Below are positions 9,660 through 21,538 of a DNA stretch of 64,000 nt, piece by piece (the first letter of the stretch is position 1; the number at the start of each line of letters is the position of its first letter). The notes below the pieces were generated by a model. That model searched no databases. It had not been told where the DNA came from and saw nothing but the letters and a program-made list of their open reading frames with translations. This DNA comes from Hamiltosporidium tvaerminnensis (taxonomy: Eukaryota; Microsporidia; Dubosqiidae), in the NCBI GenBank assembly GCA_022605425.2, contig CM061253.1, forward strand, positions 416,001 to 480,000, written 5' to 3'. A program made the translations under genes and the position numbers.

Positions 9660-10340
9660 TTTTATTCAAACAATATCACATCTTTACATTGGCAACCGTA
9701 ATTTTTTTTATAACATTAAGAAAATTCTAGGTTTAATGTATACCATGCTTGTTTTCTCCAATACTCTATCGGGATCTCTTACGATACTTTAACTCCTAAG
9801 ATTTCGCCTACAAAGTTTAGGGCGTATTTTGTGAGCGCGCTGGTTGCCAGAAGTTCGTTTATTATATTTGTTGCCAGTGTGTGATCGCAGATCTAAACCA
9901 CTCTAGACTCTTAAGACTTTGCATTATTTCTAATTAATCTAGAATTTCTAAACTCAATAGACTTCTAGATATAAATATCGGGCCTACTCATGAGTCTACT
10001 TAGAAATGCATGCCATACCAAGATCTTTAAGCTGCCTTTTGGTTTCCTGGTTTTTAAAGTTAATATTTCTGTATTTCTAGAGCGATTAGTCTTATAACTT
10101 GAGTATGCCAGTCTAGTTTTCCCCTATTAAAATTCTAAATACATATAAGTTCGGCAACAGGCAGCGGTCTAGTTTTATAAAAAAAACATTAAAGCTGAAT
10201 TATAGCAAACGGTTCAGCAAGTTTTTTCTCTTTTTTAACAACCCATGAATAAACCAAAAATCAAACGTGTTTTTATTCTCACCTAAAATTCTAAACTTAT
10301 ATCTACATGCATTTAACATGCTCTTATGAAAGCAGAAAAA
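9660..10340 (+). repeat. Dispersed repeat X, old diverged copy
   Basis: This stretch aligns in order with 23976-24712: ATATCACATCTTT, ATTCTAGGTTTAA, AATACTCTATCGGGA, and a later CATGCCATACCAA block all have counterparts there. It is much more diverged than the copies at 23976 and 63838. No coding frame is evident, so it may be a non-autonomous element or a solo long terminal repeat. Confidence 0.55.
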
Positions 10341-10429
10341 TTTTATTGTAGTTAATCTCTTCCAAAAAAATAAAAACGAAATATCTTATTCGATAATTAT
10401 GTAATATAAACATAATTTGATAAGTAGAT

Positions 10430-11060
10430 TATTTAGCGACTCGATGTGAGAAAATCCTATGTTTTGTCTATCCAGGTGGCATAATGAAATGGTAAGATGT
10501 CAGCATTATATTATTGTAAATAGCATTAAGTGCATTTCTACAAAACGAATATGGAGTCACACAGTTTAAGGAACTCTTGATAAAGAATTTGGAGAATTTA
10601 GAGTCGAGAGCGGCATTGAACACAAATCGAACTTCGAAATAATCTTCTCGATATTTCGTTCTGGACAAGATTCACAATACAATAACCTTCATTGAAGTAG
10701 GAACCACGACCTAAGATTCATTTAATGTAGTTGAATAAAAAAACTTAGAAAGTATGGTCGATTATTCAATGAGTCGGGTCTTACTTATAAGATTGGTGTC
10801 GAGATAAACCCTTAAAGAATAACACTGAAATGTATTTTGACAAAGTACCACACAATATACCTTAAAATAATTCAAATAAACAGGAATATAGAGGCATACA
10901 TTCAGTCGATAGTATCCAATATGACAGTAAAACTATTTCCTTTGATCGGCCAAAAAGACTTTAGTCTGGACCAAATGCTGAGAGAGTTAAAAGAAAATTT
11001 CAGTAAGTGTTATTATCAATGTAGAGATTCAAAACAACCAACTCTTCTTTAAAGCAATTA
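10430..11060 (+). mobile_element. RLE-type LINE, copy G: very old 3' relic
   Basis: Matches to the C-terminal half of the LINE are scattered but in order: GCGACTCGATGTGAGAAAAT (zinc knuckle region), GGCATAATGAAATGGT, ACGAATATGGAGTCACACAG, TTCATTGAAGTAGGAACCAC (endonuclease Glu region), GAGGCATACATTCAGTC. Numerous stops and indels are present. It forms the left end of a segmental duplication whose partner begins at about 30060. Confidence 0.75.
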
Positions 11061-12508
11061 AAACGAAGAAAATAGTGTTAAAAAATTAAAGGCGAAAAAT
11101 ATTTTCTTCTGTAATATTTTAGATGGCATAACTACTCAAGGGACCCGCCAATAGATAAATGAAGTGTTTTATGCGGTGGAGGTGGTTACATTGTTTAAAT
11201 GGTGGAATAAATTTTTTAAAAGATAAAAAATTTGATAACCCAGAGCTTAATTAAAAAATGAAATATTTATAATTCATGTCAGGGTCAAGGTTTGATTTCA
11301 AGTAAAAGTGCAATTGACATCTAAGTTATCTAAAAGCGTTCATAAGCTTATAGATAGTCTGAAGGTAAAAATTATTTTATTTATTGTTTCAAATAAAAAA
11401 CCACTTAAACAAAATGACATTAATCTTGGCCAAAATAGAAAAAGAAACTAACAAAAACAAGGCTTTATATAGAAATCTAAAAGAAAACTCGTACTTTTAA
11501 TATAGTTTGAAATAAGATGTGCGTTGATACGAAGAGATTCTTTTATATGTCTTAAATATAAACATAAAAAGACAATTAGAATCTTATAAATGGCATAAAA
11601 AAAACTATGTATAAAAAAAGAGAAAACCCTTGAACCATCCTGATGGCATAAGTCGAAACGCGAGAAACACAGGCGATTTCGAAAATAAATCGGTAGAGTA
11701 CGAATGAAAAAATGTGTTTCTGATATTAATCAATAAAATATATTTCATTAGTCAAGCAACTAAAACTCATTACTTTTAAGTAGATAAATGACTATTAAAA
11801 AACCATATAATCTAATAAATATCTAGGTATTCTTCTGAAGAATTTTAACGAAAATAGTAGAGAAATAGAAAAGATTATATACAGGATATAAGGCATACAT
11901 ATACTTCCTAGGCAATTGGAAATCGATCATCATAATTCTATAATCGGAACTATGAAACATATGAAATCCTTCTTAGATATAGAAATGCTTGTGAGACCTA
12001 GCAATTTGCCAAATTAATGATGCGATGATAGTAATTTGGTGATGTCAGTTTAAAGAAAATATACTACACAGTAAAAAATGTGAAAGATACTGAGAATATG
12101 CGGCAATATCGTTTTCAAAAGTTGCTATTAGAATTCAAATTTGTAAATAAAGTCACAAGAACCAGGACCAAGCGTAGTAATGTTGGGGAAAAAGAGAAAT
12201 TTAAATATTCAAATACTGTGCGTGTAAATTCGAAGGTTGAAGATGATATTTCATATGAAAAGTAGATTGCTGAATGAAATGAAAAAGTAGAATCGGTATA
12301 GATGAATATTAAAAGGTTTCTTGATAGCAAAAGGTAATAGTTTACATAAAACCAGGTTCTAGTTTTTAAGTCGCCTCGAAGTCATAGAGTAAGTTGCTAT
12401 TTCAGTAACACCGTAACTTTCAAAAATTATTAAATTAAGAATAAATTATACTTTTTGATAATATAAAAGAGAAAAGGGATATATTTTAATTAGATCTGAT
12501 GAAATGGT

Positions 12509-12763
12509 TCAAATTCTGGGGTTTCGGAGCTGGTTTTTTTTAGCCAATTTTTCTATATCAGATATAATGTTCGGAACACCTATTTCTATTTTTTTTTGTT
12601 TAACAGCGAACCCATGTGGCTATTCTCCAAGCCATTGTTATTACAATAAAATTTAAACATATTTTCTCTTCCGTTTAGGTATACCATCAAATTTAAGAAG
12701 AGAATATACGTCCATTGAAACAGCAAAACCTATAAAATACAACCAGGTAAGAATATAATACAT
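12509..12763 (-). pseudogene. Broken copy of the small membrane protein at 32036
   Basis: The minus strand from the ATG at 12763 reads MYYILTWLYFIGFAVSMDVY, clearly related to the N-terminus of the gene at 32338 (MNSILALFYYIGFAISMDVY). The frame is lost twice: near 12660 and in the A8 run near 12590. Beyond the second break another frame reads EIGVPNIISDIEKLAKKN, matching QEIDVPRLISNIEKGKK in the partner. Function is unknown; one hydrophobic segment near the N-terminus suggests a signal anchor or signal peptide. Confidence 0.7.
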
Positions 12764-13430
12764 ATCTACTAAAATTTAAAATATATATATACTTTTAAAT
12801 TTAATTAAATTAAAAAATATTTTTTGATGATTCAAATTTTTTTTGCAACATTAAACATAATTAAGTCTTTATTTTTAGTCAATAAATGATTTAGAACGAA
12901 TTGAAAAATATGCTCCATGTAATCTTTAATATATAAATCTTAAATTAAAATTTATTTTTATATTCCCTTCAAAAACCAATTTTGGGATTTATATTTTTGC
13001 AAATGAACTATAACGTAGTTTGGTATAATTATACCAATTAAAACCATATAAATTTTTATTGTGGCATAATAAATGTAAATGTAGAACCGAAATTTTTTAG
13101 TAAAAAATAGAATAATTGGGCTGATTTCCAATAAATCCTTAAATTCTTCTAAAGTTTTTACATACTGCTCTCAACTATAATAAATTGATTACTTAATATT
13201 TTATTTAGGGATTATTTTCTATAATTTATAGTTAATTAAAAATATATTAATTTTGTTTTACTCAAATTAAATAAGTTAATTTGAACGAATGGATAGTCGA
13301 AAGACATAAATTAAAAAATTCCGATACTAACTTAAAAGAGAATATACAAATTTAAGTTTGCTGTATTTTTTTAAAAATTAAGTAATTTAAGATATACAAG
13401 AAATAATTTAATTGTAATTTTTCGATAACA

Positions 13431-16400
13431 TAGCAAGATAAAATATTTTTAATTATAAATTGTTTATATTAAGATTTTAATGAAAAAAACTATTTTTGCT
13501 ATAAAAAAATCTTACATTGTTACATAAGTGAAAATTTGATTAAGATCAGCGTAATAATTTAAATAATATTTAAGTTAATATTACACCGGTAAAATTTAGA
13601 TTGGTTATCCAAAAATATAGGACAAAAACTCATTAAGACGGGTATGCTTTTGAATTTTAGACCAATCCAAAATCAAGATTTATCTGTGCTATTGCTGTTA
13701 AACCTTTGTCTCTACTTAAATACTTGGTGGCATAATTCATACCAGCAGAACAGCATGATTTCTATAGTATATTTGCTTTCCCAAAATAACCCAAATAGTA
13801 ATGGTTCTGAATTTTCAAAAAAATATATATCTCTTCAAACTAGCTTTTATAAAAAAACGAAATTTCCCAAGAGAAATATTAGAAAATTATAGACAGTATC
13901 TTTGAATTCTACATAATCGGAAAACGTACAGTAAAAGAAAAATATAAGACCAATGGAATAAAACAAGTCAAAAAAAAAGTTAGCAAGTTTTAATTTCAAC
14001 ATAAACTTGATATTTATGATTTAAAAGAAATAATCCATGTTAATTAAGAATATTTAAAGAAAATGCTATAAGTAGTATTTGTAAGAATCACATATTTATA
14101 AGCAGGTTAAAAATTTAGGGGTATATAAGGTAAATAGCCCTGAAAAGAAAATAGTCTATATCTAAAAATCTATGAAACATCTATTATACATAAAGTGAGA
14201 TTACGTTTAGAAATACTTGAATGGTAAGAACTGCACTTTCTTGAAAGGAAATATTGGTTAGTAAATTTCAATGCTGGAAACGTGAGAATGGTTTCGAAAA
14301 GTGTGTATGAAAAACAAAATTCATGACCTAAAGTAAAAAAACATACAAATTATAACTGCAAAGCAGGATTCTAACTAAATGATTGGTACGTATAACATTA
14401 AATCTAAATTTTAAAGTAACAGTCTAACACCCTGCTATACAAATATATACAAAAAAGATTACGAAAGCTCTTTTTTATTTCAAATTTGTAAATTTTTTTT
14501 AATAATAAAAATTAGTACGTTAACTTGAGGGTATATTTGTAACTTTTTGAAAAAGGTTTAGAAAATCTATACGCAAGATGATATTGAGAACTTTTTTCCA
14601 AAAGTAAAAGTACATTTTTTATGTTGAATTGGCATTTCGTTGTACAATAATTGAGATCTGTAGTGCAAAGTCTTCAAAACCTAAACAACGAATGAATTTC
14701 TATCATAAGCCTGTCTTTTATATCACCTCTTTCTAATTCTTTTATTGCAACACGATTTACACTTGAACATGAGTTTGCCAAGTTTTAACATTCTAAAACA
14801 TTTTTTTGCTAGTTTGGTTGTTAGCCAAACGCAAGACTTCCATGTTTGAAAGATAACTATCATGTCAGTAAGTAATTTATTCACCATAAAAAAGTTAATT
14901 GCGATATACTCATTACTTGCCCATTTCCTATTAAGCCTTGTACATATTTAGACATGATTCTGATCTTTTATAGAGACTCATTATAAAATTCTTTATAAAT
15001 AATATATTTTATTGTAAGGTAATTATTCCCAAAAAATATAGCGTTTAGTTTTTGACTTATATCATTTTCTTTTGGCTAGAATTTATATTAATAAGTATAA
15101 TTTCAAAAAAATAGCAAATTCCAAACAAAGATACATCGATATTTTTTAAATAATAGTTGGAGTTCTTGAAACATGTGTTCAGTATTCAAGATGATGTTTT
15201 TTTTTTCAAAGAGATGTTCCACGGTTCAAATTAATGATTGTGAAAGTAGAACCAACCCTCAGTTTCGCGTCATCGATTTGGTATATTTTAACGCTAATAT
15301 TTTACATATATATCTCTGATTATTTATGTTGCAAAATCTCTTTATAGTAAAAAAAATGTATAAGAGACCAAACCATTGAAATAAAATATCGAGTAAATAA
15401 GCCATATCCAATGTTTCCGATTTTTCCCAAATTTTTTGTTTATTGAAACTGTTAAAGCTATAACTATAATATTAATAGTACAGAATGAACTTATTCTGTT
15501 GATTATTTTTATTTAGTTTTTTGTTTTTTTAGCTTTTCACAAAATTTATTTATATGGGCTTAATTCTAATTCAATAGAATAATAGCAACCACTAATAGAT
15601 ATAGAAAACAAGAGGATGAACTTCTTCGTTTGCTTATACATATTTATAGGATAATTATCACGCTTACGGTTTTGAAATAAAACAAAATATAATAATTCGA
15701 AAAAATAACGATAATAACGAGAATCGAAACATATTTGACAAATTACAAATAAATCCAATATTGGATTAATCTTTAATGCTAGCAATAAAGATGAATTTCG
15801 TATTTTAATCATTTGAATTTAAAATGATATACCACAGCATTTCACTAAATCAATAAAGCGGAATAAATTTTATGGACAAGTAAATTTGACCTTCATTGTA
15901 ACACATGTATAAAAGCTTGAATTTACTTAGTTACTAGGCAAATATATGTTTGAGCTTATATTAAACTTAATATACTAATTCAGAACAATATATTACACCC
16001 ATATCGATTCAAATATTTGGTTTTATACCGATTTGTGTTTATTAAAAATGCAATTTTGTATAAAAAGTGTCAAAATATCTATCGTAGAGAACGCTAGCAT
16101 TCTTCATAAAATGTTCTTAAAACAAACACATCTAAAATAAAATTTCTATGAAAGCCAGAAACTTAATTTTAGTCTGTTTTGTAGGTTTTTAAACAAGAAT
16201 TTTTACGTAAAACAAACAAATTTTTATAGAAATATCGAAAACCATTATTTCATGCAAACACTAAGCCCATTATGAATTTTAAAATTATATGTAAAGAAAT
16301 GTATTAGATTGATATAATCGACGAGTCTTTATGACTATAATATCTATTAAAATCAAACAATTGTAGTGCCTCCTCTATATCTTACAATAAATCCATAGAA

Positions 16401-16624
16401 GCCGTTTAGAGAATTAAATTCGAACATTATGCTTAATAATTTTTGATAAGGAAACCTATAAAAAGTATCAGATATATAAAAATTATTTTTTTTATAGTGA
16501 TATACCCAGAATTTTTGATTCCTAGGAATAAATTAAGCTCGATAGGATAAAAAAAACAATATCCTGGATTTCTTCTGATTTATAAAAATGATAATACCAG
16601 ATTCTTGACAAGATTTTAAATGAA
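13431..16624. other. AT-rich stretch with no recognised gene
   Basis: No reading frame with family resemblance was found. Small open frames at 13644-13892 and 15546-15812 have no motif, signal or neighbour support and look like chance in this composition. A few fragments near 14100 vaguely suggest decayed LINE sequence but I cannot support them. Confidence 0.4.
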
Positions 16625-16900
16625 AGTCATGTTTGTATTCATTCATTCATCTTTGGCACTAAAGTCTTCATAAGCCTAGGCCTCCGTCATTAATACCGCC
16701 CGTGTTATCTCTCCAGTAGGTTTGTTTACATTTTTAAGTATCGTAACTGGGTGGGTTTAAATTGTGAGTTATTGTTAGCCCTAGGCCATAGTCCAACCTG
16801 AGGGACCAGTCCTTTTTAATTGCCTCTTTCAAAGCAGAGAATACACCAAGCCAATTCTGCCCCCGGCATGCTGGGGAACATGATTATATAGATGTTTTAG
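16625..16900 (-). mobile_element. Internally deleted derivative of the APE-type LINE (copy Y1)
   Basis: On the minus strand this begins with the same leader as the LINE at 47015 (CCGGGGGCAGAATTGGCTTG near 16885-16850, then the GGACTGGTCCCTCAGG block and GGGCTAACAATAACTCAC near 16790-16765). It then jumps to the extreme 3' end of the ORF: a frame reads LMTEA, a stop, then AYEDFSAKDE, comparable with LLKEAKARESISAEDK at the end of the 43876-47015 element. It ends in a short ATGA/GAAT tail near 16645. The structure matches 38090-38480, so it looks like a replicating non-autonomous form rather than a random deletion. Confidence 0.6.
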
Positions 16901-17356
16901 ATGGTTCACTGTACATATCTCAGAAATATATATTTCAAAATAATCTTAAGTGCATGTCCAGCTCCGAAGAAAATGTGTAAATAATATTAAATTGATTTTA
17001 GTTTTTATAAATTTGAATTTAACAACTATCATAATTTTTATTTATATATTTTTTCTTGTATAAAATCTAACTAGAATCTTAGATGCTGATCTGATTCAGT
17101 TATTTGTTGCATTTTATTAAAAATTGCACAATTTTAAACCAAACATATGCAAATATATATTTAAATGTTAATATAAATTTCTTGATGTCTTTATAATTCC
17201 ATACTATTTTCCTTCTTAATACTTAAAGGATTCTTGATTAATATAAAGAATATTTACTCAAATAGACTTGCATTTTCAATTAAATATGTTTTGTTATTTA
17301 TTTTATTTTTTTTAACAATTCTTTTAATTAAATAATATATATTTTAAAGTGGTTAC
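16901..17356. other. AT-rich spacer, nothing recognised
   Basis: Spacer between the mini-LINE and LINE copy B. No conserved 5' leader shared with other LINE copies is visible before 17350. Confidence 0.4.
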
Positions 17357-20300
17357 ATGGGTAGAAAGAAAAATGCTAGCAGCGAAATATCGAAAAATAC
17401 CAAAATAAAGGCTGCAAACGACGCTGATGAGGTGAAGAAGAGTGATAGTGAGGTACAAAAATGTAAGCTGCACCCACCGGCGATTTCCCTACCTTCCTCC
17501 TCCTACACAACAATAACACCTCCACCAAGCCAAACATGCAGTAAAATGCAAAATAGTGGGCTTGACACCTTACCTTCGCCTAATACACCAGTTCCCTTTT
17601 CGGTTGAAGTCTCTGCGTGCGAGCCATCGTACGACATGACAAGCCCCTGTGCTCTAGCTAGTCCGGAAGGTAACAGGCTAATGGCATTGCGGTCGATATT
17701 CGATTCCGTAACAGCCCACCTGAAGGAATGGCCTCGAATTGTTTTTTTTGCAGTACAGACAAGGTTTGAAAGAATGCCAAGAAATGGCTGGACAGAGCTT
17801 CACAGGTACTATAATGAGAAATTCGGCTGCACTGAAACTCTCGAAGTGTTAAAAAAATTGGCACAAAGTGAGATGGGAAAGGAAGTAAAATCAGAAGAGA
17901 ATGGAGAGCGACGTAGAATCGCCACTTGTCTCGCTGATACATGCACCTTGACCGACACCACAGAGTACATAAACCTGAGAGATAAATTCTTGAGTAAAAT
18001 CAAAGAAATCTCGATGAAGGAAATTGGAAAAGTGAGGGTCTGAACTCGAAAGCTTCCAAGTGAATTGGTTGACAGTAAAGTTTTGGACCTTATTAATCGA
18101 ATTATCGGTGAGTATGCTGATTCTTATGTGCCGATGACGATAACTGCAGTGGCACAAATAATCAAGGCAGCCCAGGTATTCTATGACGAGGCTACACGTA
18201 AAGAAAAGCCTAGATCCGCTTGGAAGGAAAACATAGAAAGTGAAATTTCTAAGTTAGTACTTTCCAAAGATCTTCTCGAGAAGGCTCGTAAGCAGAAAAT
18301 GCTCTCCACTTCGGAAACGAAGAGCCTTAAGAAAATCATGCGAGAGTTTAATTTAAACTTGAGCAGCGTAACTGATCTTTCTGAGGCTTTAGTTAAGAAG
18401 AATGAGTCTTTGAATGTTTACGAGAAAAAAATTACGATGCATGAAAGTAGGAAGCAATTCCGAAAAGAGAATCGTATGTTTGAGCTTTTCCGAGGTCGAT
18501 TTTATCGTGGGTTATCTGAGCGTGTAGAATCCGAGCATGTGGTTAGCCGTGATGAAATTGTGAGTTTTTGGTCTACAATGTGGAACAAAAAAAATGACAC
18601 GTTCACGATGATTATTTGATTCCATTTGTATCAGATAATCATCCGACCACGTTTCCTTCCCTTGATGAATTTGTAAATATCATTTATTGGCTTCCGAATT
18701 GGAAAGCTGCTGGAATTGATGGTATTTACAATTTTTTCATCAAGAAACTTACAAATCTTCACAAATATACTTATGATATTGTAAAAGTTATATGTTTAGA
18801 AGGAACAACTCAAGCTGATTGGTTTTACTGCAGGCTTACGTATTTGATACCGAAAGGAATTACACGAAGAGGCTCTGACTACAGGCCAATCACTTGTATG
18901 TCCAACCTCTACAAGTTAACGACAAAGTGTGTAACAAAGGTCGTTCAACTTGAAGTGGAAAGGCGAGGGTTGCTTGCAGAGAACCAATTAGGGGCGGTAA
19001 GAGGTGTGCAGGGAGCGAAAGAGCAGGCTCTACTGAATATTGCGTTAAATAAAGAGTATGGAAATAATCTTAAGGCAACATGGATTGATGTTAAAAAGCT
19101 TATGATTCAATAGATCATGCTTATTTAACTCAATGCATAGGAAACCTTAATTTACCTGATTGGACCCTGAAATTTATTAAGGTAATTATATCAAAATGGA
19201 AAATTGATATATCAGTAGGGCCTGAAAAAATCATGAGCAAGAAGATTGATAGAGGGATTCTACAAGGAGATAGTTTGTCACCTTTGTTATTTGTGTTGTG
19301 TATGGATCCATTAAGCCGAAAGCTTAATGAAAAATACACAAAAGTGACAGTACAAACTGATGCAGAATCCCATTCTACTAATCATCTCTTGTTTATTGAT
19401 GATCTTAAGCTCCTTGCAAAAGACAGCTCCACATTGAGAGCTATGACAGGCGAGGCAAAGGAATTTTTAGAGGTGATTGGCTTAGAGATTAACAAAGAGA
19501 AGTCAGCCACAAATGATACGTGTTGTGAAGATACTGCTACTCTTCTAGAAGGTGTTGGTGTTTACAAATATTTAGGAATAATAGAAGATAGCAGAGGAAC
19601 CCCAACACGTAGCTCATTTCAAGAAGTACAGAGCAAACTTATATCAAGAGTTGAAAGACTTTGTCACACTAGATTAAACGCAAAAAAATTATTTTCTGCA
19701 ATCAATCAACATGCGATATGGTTAATCAACTATCACATAGGAGTACTTCGACTTGAACCGGCTGACTTCTCTAATTTAGATGATGCAGTGCGTGCGGTGT
19801 TGGTGAAGAATACAATACATCTCCGCCCAGGATGTAAAGAGCGTTTGTATCTTCCTAGAGCAGAACTTGGAAGAGGTCTACATAGTGTTGAGTTGCGAAG
19901 CGAACATATGCTTCTGCAACTCTTGGATTGTCTGGAAAAAAGTAAAGAAATATCAACTAGACGAGCAGCAATCCTAAGGTGGAGAATTATAATAAAACTC
20001 ATCTTGCACTAATAAAAGGCTTCTTAAAAGTAAAGTACAGGTTGGTAGAAGAAGTCACTAAGAAAAGTTTAGAAGAAGCTCAACTTGCAAAACTATAAAA
20101 CGAAATAGAAAAATGAAAACTTAAAACAAAGTTATATAATGCAAGAAAAAATGAGCTTGTGTGTGTTAGTGACTCCTCAAGAATGTACAAGAGAGGGAAT
20201 ATTAGGCCGCGAAATGAAGCTGTGTTCTGCTATATCCAGGATAGAAATGTATTCTGGGGAGCAGATGGTGTGTGTCAACATTGCGGGAAGTCTGGTAAGA

Positions 20301-21150
20301 CTGTAGATCATCTAGCAACTAGATGTGAAAAAATGCTAGGCCATGATTACACTAGACGGCATAATGAAGTGGTTAGATGCCTACATCTTCTTTTTCTAAA
20401 TAGATATAAGTTTAAGTCTTCAAAACGAATAAGGAGTCACTCAGTTCAAGAAATTCTTGATAATGAGTATGCAGAGATAAGAGTGGACACCAGAATTAAA
20501 ACTTATGTTAAAATTCGGAATAACAGACCGGACATATTTATTTAGATAAGAAGAAGAATAAGATAACACTCATTGAAGTAGGAATCACTTCCCAGGATTC
20601 ACTTCAAATAGTTGACCCTGAAAAACTTAGGAAATAAGCACTGTTCGTCACTTTGTTAGGTCTTATTTATAAGTGTAGTGTTGAGATAATCCCTTATGTG
20701 ATGACCTGGGACGGTATTGTGACAAAATACCATAAATCTCATCTTAAACGAGTAGAAATATCCATGAATGTAGAGGAGGCATACATTCAGTCTATAGTAC
20801 TTAAGAAAAAAGTCGAAACAATTTCCTTTGATCGACTAAGAGGACTTGAGTCAGGACTAAATGCCGAAGAGAGCTGGGAGAGAGCGTCAATGGGTGTTAT
20901 TATGAGAGCAGAGATGCATGAGGAACCAACACCCCCTTTAAAAGAAGAGAAGAGAGAGGAAGATGATGCAAAAAATTTTAAACCAAAAAATACAGCACCC
21001 TTTATTTCACAAGGAGGAACCACTTTCGAGGAACCGACCAATAACATAAATAAAGATTCGGATTTAAAAGAAGAGACAATATTGGTTAAAGAGGTAGAAG
21101 AAAACATATAAAAATGTTAAAATATTTTAACCCAGAATTTTATTACATAA
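17357..21150 (+). mobile_element. RLE-type LINE, copy B: near full length, several lesions
   Basis: A single ORF of about 1250 codons can be traced from the ATG at 17357 to the TAA at 21111, followed by a roughly 40 bp 3' tail. Order: a novel N-terminal region; reverse transcriptase with NWKAAGIDGI, LIPKGITRRGSDYRPIT, GILQGDSLSPLLFVL and HLLFIDDLKLL (FIDD instead of FADD/YADD); a thumb region with LPRAELGRGLHSVEL; the CCHC knuckle CQHCGKSGKTVDHLATRC; then a restriction-like endonuclease RPD...E signature. This order (RT, knuckle, C-terminal PD-(D/E)XK nuclease) defines the R2/R4/NeSL-type group. Lesions: TGA at 18041, frameshifts near 18595, 19096, 19975 and 20540, and stops near 20096 and 20635. 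It cannot make active protein. Confidence 0.9.
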
Positions 21151-21538
21151 TTTATAACATAAGAGTATATACAGCCTCTTCAAAATATCTTAAAATATTC
21201 GATCGAAAAATATAAAGACAAATATCGATATAACATTAATTTTATTCTAAAATTAGAAACGAGAGACTAAGAATAGTAACTTTAAATGGAATTGTTTTCA
21301 ATATTTTGTCTAATAAAATGTCAGAAAAGCATCGAAATTTAAACAGTTTAAATTTTTCTTTATATTTTAATCTATAATGAAAATTAAATTTCATTATGAT
21401 TAATAAGTATTTGTTCGATTTCAATTGACGTAAAATTTTCAGAAAAAAAAGGGTATTTAAGCGAAAAATAGATACCGATTTTTTATTGTTCAAATTTAAA
21501 ATATACTAGAAATATTTAAAGCATAAGAAATTATTTAT
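21151..21538. other. AT-rich spacer, nothing recognised
   Basis: Spacer between the 3' tail of LINE copy B and the end of the leucine-rich pseudogene. The small open frame at 21242-21493 has no supporting features. Confidence 0.4.

Larger units (their letters stand above)
10430..13430 (+). repeat. Ancient segmental duplication, left copy
   Basis: Collinear matches to 30060-33110 in the same orientation run through this interval, strongest at 12400-12780 against 31975-32340 and at 13185-13400 against 32895-33105. Shared anchors include ATACGTCCAT, GATTACTTAATATTTTATTT and AATATCTAGGTAT. The pair contains an old LINE relic at its left end and a small membrane-protein gene, broken here and open in the right copy. 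Both copies have diverged well beyond recent duplication. Confidence 0.7.
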
